Below are positions 55,168 to 64,000 of a stretch of DNA of 64,000 bases, piece after piece. How positions within the stretch are numbered: the first letter of the stretch is position 1; each line of letters opens with the position of its first letter. A model generated the notes under the pieces. That model worked only from the letters and a program-made list of their open reading frames with translations, was not told where the DNA came from and searched no databases. The stretch is taken from contig CM077023.1 in the NCBI GenBank assembly GCA_039090855.1, forward strand, positions 79,087,127-79,151,126. Reading direction: 5' to 3'. A program made the translations under genes and the position numbers. The stretch is from Macrothele yani. Its lineage: Eukaryota; Arthropoda; Arachnida; Araneae; Macrothelidae.

Positions 55168-56472
55168 CAGAGGATGTTCACACACATTTTCAGAACGTTT
55201 TCGATAAGAAATTACCGAAAGTAGAAGAAATTCAAAGAACTGAAACTGGCAACACCGTGTTAGATGAACACAAAAGAAACATTTGTTGCTGTTAAATATC
55301 GTCTGCTAAAAAAATGGCGCACGTAAACAAGCTGTGAATAGAATGTTTTTGCTCTTTACGAAAAGAAATGTTCATTTTCTGTAATTAAAAACGCTATGAA
55401 AATCATTGAGTTAGCATTATAAAATGTAAAATAAGAAATGTTATTAATAATAGAAGGAAAAATCGTAAAGCATTGCTTTTAACTGAAAAAAAAAAAAAAA
55501 AAGACATGAAACGAATATCTAAAGAAGGTACGTACTTTTACAACTATTTCAAAAGTAAGGTCTCTGGTCTTAAAAAAAAATCCACCGACACAAAGAGCAA
55601 TCGCGAAGTTGGTAAATATCTCCGCATCAACTGTAAATAAGGTAATAAACAAAAATTCGAATCTGAAAAAAAACAATGTCACCGCTTTTTGCTTAGAACG
55701 TGGCTGAGCGCAGAACACGGTGCTGACTTCTTTATGAATATCGCTTACCCGGAGACAGATGGAAATTTATTGTGACTATTGATGAAACATTGATCTATTT
55801 AAACGACTGTAACAAAAAAAAAAAAAACAAAAAACAACTCAATTTACTATCGCAAAAGAGCAGAAAAAGACTTACAAACTTGGTTCCAAGAATCCAAAGA
55901 AAGTTTCAGTAAAGGATTCATGTTTATTGCTGGTTTCTCAAACAATGTTAAATTAGAGTTAAGAAAAGTTGAAAAGAATGTTAAAATCAATTCTACATAT
56001 TACCAAAACAATGTTTTAACTCCTATATTTAAAGAGGAAACACTATTCCTTTATCCACAGAGCCTTCAAAGAGTAGGACTTCACAGGATCAGGCTACCAG
56101 TTAAACATCCAAATCTACCACCCTACTTTTTGAAAAAATGAAAAAAGAGACGGGTATCAAGTCCTTTTGCTCATATTCCTTCAAAGTCCCCTGATGTGTC
56201 ACCAATGGACTATTGTGCCTTAGGACTGCTAAAAAGAGCGCTTTCTAAATGCAGACTCAAAACAATGATTGGACTATGGAAAGCAGTGGAAGAAAAGTGG
56301 AATAAAATACCACTACCAATTTTAAGAAATGCCCTGTTATCTTGGAAATCTAGATGCAGGTTCATATCCAGAGAAAGGGCTATCAGATGGAACATTTAAG
56401 AAAAAAATAATTGTATTTTAAACATTAATATATTGCTGGGAAATCGTTCTGAAAATGTGTGAACATCCTCTG
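55168..56472 (+). mobile_element. Tc1/mariner-type transposon with about 28-bp TIRs
   Basis: 1,305 bp. Ends CAGAGGATGTTCACACA and, inverted, the same from 56472. TA precedes the left end (55166-55167); CA follows the right end, a probable decayed TA. Inside is a broken transposase. The left TIR has a CA dinucleotide expansion relative to the right. Confidence 0.9.
55586..56399 (+). pseudogene. Tc1/mariner transposase pseudogene
   Basis: HTH segment PPTQRAIAKLVNISASTVNK near 55581-55640, then after a break the first catalytic block WKFIVTIDETLIYLNDCNK at about 55759-55815. An A-rich slip follows, then RKRAEKDLQTWFQESKES and KGFMFIAGFSNN. From 56196 the frame is open again: SPMDYCALGLLKRALSK with the third acidic residue, and LLSWKSRCRFI to a stop at 56399. 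The middle catalytic block has decayed to VGLHRIRLP, losing its aspartate. Clearly dead. Confidence 0.85.
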
Positions 56473-56474
56473 CA

Positions 56475-57465
56475 ATTCCGTTTACCACTTTTTCTGCTAT
56501 TACTTACAGTTACGTGCCGTACAATATTTCCCTTATCATACAGAACGTAGCTATTATTATGATGAGTCACATTAGAAATGGATACAACCGAATTTACCAG
56601 TTGGTGATATACGTCTTCCAAGTTGATCATATTCGTCCTTGAATGACGTAGTTAACTGGGTAAGAGCGGAGAGATGGAAAAATATCAAAAAACAAGTTGA
56701 TTTGGTATTGTTCGCACACGGTATGATGTAAAAATTTACGTCACGAAAACCGGCCAACGCAAGTTTACTTCAGTTCGATCTTAAGACAACACGTGCCGAG
56801 ATTCGCAAACGGTAAATGTTGCACAAGGATCCCGACTTGACAATGATGCGAACATGACATCGCAGAACTGGTAAGCATACATTTTTTGTTTCTCTCTGAA
56901 ATTCTAATTCTATGTTCCACTAGTTAAAATGCCTTGCGCATATGTACCATTCATTCAACAGACAAATTTAACACCATAATATTTATTTTTGGAAAACGCC
57001 TTAAAAAATGCAAAATACATTACGGTAAAACAGAAACGACATTAAAGCAGTTTATCTGATACTTCAGGACACGTTCAAAATACAGGTGAATTAAACGTCA
57101 GCTTAATTTCTTTTGTAACTTCTCCACGTAACTGAGAAAGTGGGGATAAATAAGAAAAGGAATGTCTTTTGAACTTTTGTTGTATTGATTTGGAGTTCTA
57201 GGAAAAATATGTAAAGCGGCATTTTTTATTGCAATGAAGTGCTTCATATGTTTGTTTCTAGTTTCATAGTGTTGTGATCACCTTAAGTGAATGTTTTAGG
57301 CTCCAGTAGTGAGTTTTTTCTGAATGGATGAACATTCTTTAGCAAAGTTTTGGGAGACAAATACGCGAACCATTGTTTCAGTAAATGTGAACAAAAATCA
57401 CTGCTCAAAATACATCGCTAATATACTAAGAGAGAGGGACAGGATAAAGTTGTCTATCTGGTGAC
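56475..57465. other. Unassigned sequence
   Basis: No feature recognised. Confidence 0.35.
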
Positions 57466-57471
57466 ACTGAC

Positions 57472-57780
57472 CGGCCTGGTGGAGCAGTGGTCTAAGCGCT
57501 GGCTTATGACCATTAGTCCGAGATGGGGTCCGGGTTCGAATCATAGTGTGGCACGGATGTTGCGCTTGTCTTACGGCACCAGTTCTTTCTGTTCGCTGAA
57601 ACCTAAGCGCTGGCTTATGACCATTCGTCCGAGATGGGTCCGGGTTCGAATCATGGTGTGGCATTGTTTTACGGCACCAGCTCTTTCTCTTCCCTGGAAC
57701 CAATGACCCTAAATTAGGGACGGACGACTGCTTATAGCTCATCGGTTTTCTCACGGTGGCCGTTAAACCTCAAAAAATAA
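57472..57780 (+). repeat. Family B SINE with duplicated head
   Basis: The tRNA-like head and early body (TAAGCGCTGGCTTATGACCA ... GGGTTCGAATCAT ... TTACGGCACCAG) occur twice in tandem, about 130 bp apart, before a single body and tail (CGTTAAACCTC, then AAATAAATAAATAA). Confidence 0.85.
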
Positions 57781-57865
57781 ATAAATAATAACAATAATAA
57801 ACCTGGTGACACCGCTTAAGAACCGAAATCCTCAGTAGTTTTTACATGACATCTATACAACCTGT

Positions 57866-58078
57866 TGGCCGTTCCAGTGGTGCAGTCGTCTAAGCGCTAT
57901 CCTGTGACTATTCGCCCGAGATGGGGTCCGGGTATGAATCCCGGTGAGACATGGATGTTATGTATGTTTTATGGCACTGGCTCTCTCCCTTCCCTCGAAC
58001 CAGTGGCCCTAAATTAGCGACGGACGACTCCTTGTGGACCATCGAGTTATTCACTGCGGTTGTTAAACCTCAAAACGG
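57866..58078 (+). repeat. Family B SINE
   Basis: Head CCGTTCCAGTGGTGCAGTCG, B box GGGTATGAATCCCGG, body CCCTAAATTAGCGACGG, end GTTGTTAAACC, about 85 bp after the previous copy and in the same orientation. Confidence 0.85.
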
Positions 58079-58099
58079 AAAAACTAACTATCCATATCC

Positions 58100-58680
58100 G
58101 GCCTAACATATGCTGACCTAGTAGTGCTAAAAGTTTCTAAGTTAAACAGTAACACGTTGGTTTTCAGAACTGAAGTTAATCGGTTTATTTGTGAATATCC
58201 AATGTAGGTTTTAGGAATTTTTTTTATTACCATCATAAATGAATCAATTGACATGACTCTTGGCAGAACAACATATAACTGACCACGAGAAAAAATAGGC
58301 TTAGGTATTTAAAGACAAAATTTACCAAAAAATTTGGCCTTGGTTGACATGAAAAATCCTATCATGTATGGAATACTGTTTCCTTTTGAAAGTGAACGGT
58401 CATTTTTAATAAGTCGGATTATTCCAATAACTTCATTACTGAGTATAATGTATCAATAACTTTTGCTACGACGATGCCTGGTGTGTTAAAGTAACGTTAT
58501 CTTTTACTTTCAGCATGATTTCCTTCTCGGTGTGAGTTTAGTCGTAGGTGTGTTCCTTCTGTTTGCTGTTTCATTTGCTCGTTTTCGTGCACGACGTGCG
58601 CTGTCAGCGTTTAGTCTCGTCTGCTTCTTTCCTGAGATAACTCTCATTTCGTCTACGTTTTGAAAAGTTAAGCTGTATAT
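58100..58680 (-). pseudogene. Deleted Helitron protein remnant
   Basis: On the minus strand, 58500-58660 reads RLNADSARRARKRANETANR, an arginine-rich segment like the N-terminus of Helitron proteins. Then 58130-58450 reads SNEVIGIIRLIKND, SIPYMIGFFMSTKA and SRGQLYVVLPRVMSID, matching the last helicase motif region (family pattern: SHGQLYVALSRV). The several kilobases that should lie between them (Rep and most of the helicase) are missing. The helicase end match is good; the N-terminal match is weaker. Confidence 0.6.
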
Positions 58681-58689
58681 ATTATTTTG

Positions 58690-60290
58690 AACTCAAACCG
58701 GACTGTTGCAGTGGCTTCAAGTGAAACGATTTTTTTATTAAAAAAAATCTCACAAACACATTTCTTAAACATTATAGCGCCTTAATGAATAAATTATTTG
58801 CTCGTAATTAGCTTCGTTTTTAATTAAGCAAATAATGGAATTGGAATTTTGCAACGATTTTGTAATTGTGCAAAATATTTAGCAATTTTAGATCTGCCGT
58901 ATTAAATAAAAATTATTCTAATGTCTCTTTTGTTTTTATTCAGTTACAAATGTTACCTTTTTTGAAGCATGAATTCATATAAGATGAAATTATTTTTTTT
59001 TTAACTTCCCATAGAACTCTTTGGAATATTCATTGAAATTAAAATCTGTTAGCAATAAACTTGAGGTCTTGGAAATATCAAATCGACCTTTGTTTATTCT
59101 GAAGACCACAACTTTTAGCTGACGGAATGCATTTCCTATGAGTGCCGATATTCCTCGCAGACATACAACAAAATTCACTAAATGAACAAATGCTTTCAAT
59201 TGAAATAAGTGTGTTACTAAAACTAGTAGACATTTTTTTTTCTTGAGCGCCATGGTTGATGCGGAAAATTAAGTTTGGCGCTGATCCACATAGCGTATTT
59301 TTAGAAAATGCTGCAATCGGAGTGAGAGATGCATCACAGCTGGTAAAATTCGTTTTCCTTATTTCCCATTTTTAAGTGAGAAAAAAGAGGAATATGTTTG
59401 GCTACAAATTGTAAACCACACAAGACGGTGGAGCAAATTTCGGGACATTAGTAACGCTTTGTATGGCCTGTTGAGCATCTGGAAGCACCAGCACCACTAT
59501 TTAAGTTTGAATTTTTGATCATGTTAAGATCGTGGGTGTAGTGGGGCCGGACCGGCGTTCCGGTACTTTTTTTCTAACAGGCACACGTCCCGGTAAACCC
59601 TATAAAGCCTAATTTCTTTTCTTTTTTAAATGCGAATGTTTTAAAATTATTTTCCAATAACAAAAATGCACCAGAAAAACAGCAGAGCGGAGTTAACGTT
59701 CGATGTTTGTTTGAAGGTAGAGTCAGTCTCTAAATCTATTCTCACTTGGCAGTCTGTTGAAACCCCTTGTTCTACAGTTGTTAAGAACGGTAATGTGGGG
59801 ATATTGCAGGAAGGTAATTATTGTAATTGGGAATTCAATTAATCTAGTCATTATTAAGGAGTGTAGTTGTGAGTCTCAGTGAATTTAGTCCAGTTACGAA
59901 TGCCCCTTAATTACGCTGGAAGCCGGGGAGATCATTTTCTCTCTGGAGCTTTCGGCCTGTTTCACACAGGCAAAAAGAGTCCGTTGAAGCAATAAATCTC
60001 AAGGCACAGGTTTTCAGGCGTACTATGGAAAGGTTCGTGCTGTACCCAAAGTGCCCCTATCCAAATATCTCGAGAACTAAGACTCCTAATGATAAAAGGC
60101 TTTCAACATGCTCTCTAAATTAGTTTCCGCTTCCAACGACATCGCACTCGATAATATGGGGCTGATTTTAGTTTTTGGCATCCCAAAATGGCCCCAAATT
60201 GGTCCCCAACATTTCAGTGTTTTCTTATCAAAATGGCGAAATCTTGTTCGTTGATTGTGAAAGCGTGTCAATTCGGAAGTCTGGTTTTGA
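58690..60290. other. Unassigned sequence
   Basis: No feature recognised. Confidence 0.35.
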
Positions 60291-60296
60291 CCGATC

Positions 60297-60334
60297 ATTT
60301 TACTTTCTTATACTATAAATATAAGAAAGTAAAA
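60297..60334. repeat. Near-perfect 38-bp palindrome
   Basis: TTTTACTTTCTTATA followed after 5-7 nt by TATAAGAAAGTAAAA. Possibly a junction of two element ends. Confidence 0.85.
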
Positions 60335-60540
60335 GGGGATAGGCGGAATAAGAGGGGGTAAGAGCAATAAGGGAAGAGTTTTGAAGACGTAAAGGCAGTG
60401 CGCGTTCCTGTACTTTTTCAAATAGCACTATACCACGCTTTAAGATCAAATGCAAATCGGAAGGAGGACACTTTTTGAGGGAAGGGGAATTTGGAACTGG
60501 AGTTGGCGAAATCAAAAATATTGGGCATAATCTGCATTAA

Positions 60541-60645
60541 AGATTTCATGGAAAATCGAAACCCCCGTTAAAGAAAACCCTGAGAGAGATCGAGATCTGC
60601 ATGGAAAATCGAAACGCCCTTAAAAAAGACCCCGAAAGCATTTTT
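60541..60645. repeat. Two direct copies of a 53-bp unit
   Basis: CATGGAAAATCGAAAC(C/G)CCC recurs at 60548 and 60600, each followed by a TTAAA-A-A-CCC(T/C)GA segment. Confidence 0.7.
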
Positions 60646-60958
60646 AAAGAGAAAATAGCTAGTATATCAATGAAAAAGAAATGCTAACAATCCTGGAATT
60701 GCAATAACATTTCTTTTCTTTTTCTTTTTTTTTTTTTTTACAACCTTTACAGGTATAAGGTACAAAACATAATTATTTGGCTCATTGATTCAGGTAAAAT
60801 TCTTTTGCAATAAAAACCAGGTTACCAACTTTTTTGTTATGATGGAACGTCGTTAATAATATTAATCACGATGTCTGAAATTCATTGGTACCTTGTAACA
60901 TCAATAGTGCTTTGATCTATCACTGAACAAGAATGGAAACAGTGTAATGAATTTGAAC

Positions 60959-61020
60959 AGGGCCGTAGCTAGCAAGGAACTAGAGGAGGCTTAGCCCCCT
61001 GCAATGCAAGCAACACTCCC
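60959..61020 (+). mobile_element. hAT-like end fragment
   Basis: CAGGGCCGTAGCTAGC, like the left end of the 53759 element, followed by a poly-A tract and AT run at 61023-61066. Confidence 0.55.
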
Positions 61021-61027
61021 TGGAAAA

Positions 61028-61061
<34 letters not shown>

Positions 61062-61066
61062 TATAT

Positions 61067-61112
61067 CTATCATCAGCATCATTGTCAACCGTTATCAATC
61101 CACTGCTGGTAT
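61067..61112 (-). mobile_element. Tiny RTE 3' end
   Basis: CATCAGCATCATTGTCAACC and GTTATCAATCCACTGCTGG match the last 45 bp of RTE in reverse, with AT microsatellites on both sides, as at the other RTE insertions. Confidence 0.8.
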
Positions 61113-61139
61113 ATATATATACAGTATATATATATACGA

Positions 61140-62820
61140 AAGGAAAAAGCAAAACTATAATTGCGTTTCGCAGTTAAAGGTAAGCATAAATTCTTGAAGA
61201 TAAGCTTACCATTACTCAGTAGTTATTTCAATCGTTTCTTCATTTCCTTCTTTTTTTCTTCAGTTTCAGAAAACATTCCTTGTGTTCGTTTCCAACAACT
61301 TCGAGCCAAGTTTGCTTCATGAACGGGATGGGATGCATGTTTTCTCACTTCCATTTTGCTGATGAGGAGATTACATTCTAATCTAATTTTTAAGAAAATG
61401 TGAGAGTCATTTTAGTCCTGTTAGTGAACAAATCCAAACTTGAACCACAAATATACAACTGAACACACAAATAACGTTCAGTCGAACATAGAAAAACCAG
61501 CAGTCGTTACATGCAGAGTAGAAATATTTTAAAATCAAATCTTATTTGTAGAATCAGTATCCATTCTGAGCACCGTTTTATGTAGCTAGACCATGCTAGA
61601 TATTTAGTAAAAATTTAAGAGTCCCGCACTTGAGCTTCAAGATCAAAGCTATGCAAAACACGCAAAACGAACGGCACTAAAACAGCCAGAAGCCACCTTG
61701 GAATTAGTTTGTTAAATGACATGTGGCGGATACTGAGCGAATTTTAACTGACTGCATTTAGCATAAAAAAAAAATTGCCAGATATGTTACACTCATCGTT
61801 ACTATTAAAATGGCCAGAATACTTTCTTTTTATTTTAAAGACAATAAATTTCAAGAACAACACCCTAAATCAGATGAAGCCATGCATCCGCACAATAATA
61901 TCACTTTTGAATAATGCGTTCAAATTCGGTCAAGTGTGATCGCATGTCAGAGCATGCACTTCACAGTAAATTGCTGAGGTGAATATCTCGCTTTCGTATT
62001 ATAAAGACAATCTGGAAGAAAAGCAAATCCTTGTTAATGCCGCTTAGTGAGTTTTAATTGATCATTGTTGCAGAAACTCAGAATTGAAACCTTTCGTCGC
62101 TTCCTTACAAATATTTGCTCATATTTTGAGAAGAAAAAGAAAATAAAAAAAAGAAAGGGGGGGGGGATAAAATGAAAGCGGAAGCAAAAACTACTTTGTA
62201 TGGTAAGCTTCTCTTAGGATTAAAAGTTTTTTTTATGTGATTCATTTAAATGATAAAAATCATAAGAACTGATACAACTAAAGATCTCGATAATCATGTT
62301 CCAAAATATTTCCTCCTGGAAGTGTAAGAATTCTTTAAGTCTTGTTATTTCTGACATGCGAAGATGACATCTCACTCCTTGAATTGCTTGTATCTATCAT
62401 TTAATTAAGATATACTAAACTGAAGGCGGATTTTTTTCTAAAAGAAGAAAGTAGTCTCATGAATGTGTGAAACTGTATTTCTGAATGCTATTTTGATTTA
62501 GCATCATCATTTGGGATTTAAATTCCAGTTAAAACAAATATAGAATTGCTCGAATATTTGATCACTCCTGTTTGCCCCTCATGCTTGCCAAACGTGAGAC
62601 GAACAGATTTCGAGAATGACATAAATCTGCTCGATAAAACAAAGCGTAACTATAGAAACGGCGTGGTATAGTCATAGAAAAATTAGTGTAACATTATTGA
62701 TTTGCTGAACGACACAAATCTGATTTTAGACATTGTTTTATGTAGTAAACATTTATTGAAATACATGGAAAAGTCAGAAATGTGCTAACTTCACGAAGAT
62801 ACCGTGAGATGTGTGAAAAC
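61140..62820. other. Unassigned sequence
   Basis: A G run lies at 62158-62166. Nothing else recognised. Confidence 0.35.
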
Positions 62821-62829
62821 ACAAATTTG

Positions 62830-62965
62830 TCCACGACGGAGATCAAAGTCGCGCCCCCGCACTCCGGAGTAAGTTGCTCTCCCAACTAAGCAACACGGAC
62901 GAAACATATCGCTGCAGATCTGTCGTCTTGACACGTGCTTTACTTCTGTAGTACGTCACAGATGT
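62830..62965 (-). repeat. Family A SINE
   Basis: On the minus strand TGTGACGTACTACAGAAG, GACAGATCTGCAGCGATATG, GTCCGTGTTGCTTAGTTGGG and CTCCGGAG. Confidence 0.8.
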
Positions 62966-63023
62966 ACGAATAGCAACATTTCGGAACGGAAAAGGTAAAT
63001 TTTTATGACATCCAGGTAACCGA

Positions 63024-63195
63024 GGGTCAGAAGCGTAGATCTTTGGCTAATTTTCTAAGCCCTGGATGAGGCATGGCTGGGGTGCCCGCCCCATGACACT
63101 GGCTCTCTACCCCTTCTCCAGAACCAGCTACCCTAAATTAAGGATAGCTGACTCCTTACAACCTTAAATGCTCACGACGTGGATCATTAAATTTT
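63024..63195 (+). repeat. Family B SINE, head eroded
   Basis: ACACTGGCTCTCTACCCC, AGAACCAGCTACCCTAAATT and GATCATTAAATTTTG in the usual order; the tRNA-like part is barely recognisable. Confidence 0.65.
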
Positions 63196-63196
63196 G

Positions 63197-63232
<36 letters not shown>
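63196..63232. repeat. TA/GT microsatellite
   Basis: About seven TA then nine GT units, directly after the SINE end. Confidence 0.9.
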
Positions 63233-63796
63233 ACTTCACGAAACCGAAACAGTGATTTTAAATTATCTCAAAGCAAGAAAAATATGTTGTCCACTACTGT
63301 ATGGAAAATGCCCAAAACGATATGGTTTATGTAAATGAGCCTAAAAATTCTGAGTGTTTCCGCGCGGTAGTCAGAAATTGTAGTTAAAAAAACTGAAAGT
63401 ACGGCTTGTTTTTACTTTTTTCTTCTTTTTTTTTCTGTTTTTCCTAACTCATTCTCTGTCTCGTTTTTGTTTTTTGTTTTTTTCATTTTTTATTTTAATT
63501 TCAACTTTCCTTTTTTTGGTCTTAAACTCGATTAAAACTCAAGAAACACGCTATCGAGGGTGAGCATTGCCTCAATGCCCCAAATTACTAAGAACAGTTT
63601 TCTCCAAAATCCTGCTGATAATACAATGCGTAAACTCGCATAGCAGGACGCGAAACATCTTGAAACTGCTGTAAACTGCAAGAGGAGCTTTAATATACTT
63701 TTTTGAAATGAGCAGTGTGCATATTAGAAAAAAATATGGTAGTCATTTGCGTGCCCTTTTATTAAAAATTTAAAAATCAATGCGAAAAAGGGTAAT

Positions 63797-63943
63797 ATGT
63801 CGACAAAACCGCCGATGCAAAGAGGATCAGCACCAGCTGCCGCAGACAAAGATTTCGTACCTCGCGAAACTGTGAGAAGGTTATTTGATCAGACGAAACA
63901 AAGATTTACAGATGTAAATATCCGTGGGCATAAATTGTTATGA
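63797..63943 (+). CDS. Short candidate exon, product unknown
   Basis: A 48-codon frame starting MSTKPPMQRGSAPAAADKD and ending HKLL-stop, less AT-rich than its surroundings. It has a good start context (AATATGTCG) and a GTAAAT splice-donor-like site at about 63914 that would cut after RFTD. It resembles a first coding exon with an intron running out of the window, but the protein is not recognised and a chance frame or an unknown element is possible. Confidence 0.3.
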   Translation: MSTKPPMQRGSAPAAADKDFVPRETVRRLFDQTKQRFTDVNIRGHKLL

Positions 63944-64000
63944 AAGTCAGCAGGAAAGGTGTTACAGCAACGTATTATTTTTTCCTCTTTTGCTTCGGAG

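Overview
This 64 kb window is AT-rich eukaryotic (metazoan) DNA and consists almost entirely of transposable-element remains. I find no convincing host protein gene. The families present fit an arthropod genome: an RTE-type LINE with a CFDP2/BovB-like endonuclease, Tc1/mariner and hAT transposases, tRNA-derived SINEs, a Helitron relic, and Penelope-like elements (PLEs) with a GIY-YIG endonuclease. A chelicerate is my guess, but the sequence alone does not prove it.

Layout. 1-10 kb: a head-to-head pair of RTE copies (one internally deleted to about 400 bp), a transposase fragment, SINEs, an older LINE interrupted by an RTE copy with a target-site duplication, and a twin-primed RTE end inside a hAT-like repeat. 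10-22 kb: hAT-like repeats, a hAT transposase relic, SINEs and three copies of an AT-flanked repeat (R). 22-27.4 kb: a mariner-like transposase relic with tandem repeats at its right side, a first PLE palindrome, and a complete-length mariner with both terminal inverted repeats and TA duplications. 29-34 kb: four non-autonomous DNA transposons. 35.0-36.6 kb: a second, near-perfect PLE palindrome encoding a GIY-YIG endonuclease, with a candidate hammerhead ribozyme in each arm. 36.6-42.8 kb: sparse. 42.8-53.75 kb: a same-orientation series of RTE copies; four younger ones lie head to tail, three meeting at their AT-rich microsatellite tails. The third carries the longest intact ORF in the window (reverse transcriptase, about 746 element-derived residues). 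53.8-58.7 kb: a hAT non-autonomous element with 8-bp duplications, another Tc1/mariner with long terminal repeats, tRNA-SINEs and a deleted Helitron. 58.7-64 kb: mostly unassigned sequence, a few repeats, and one short candidate exon at the right edge.

The window is best read as a record of nested transposition. Orders of insertion can be recovered at several points: RTE into an older LINE, RTE into hAT, SINE into hAT, MITE into RTE, and RTE into RTE tail. The most interesting structures are the two PLE palindromes with hammerhead-like motifs and the RTE array that seems to have reused its own microsatellite tails as targets.
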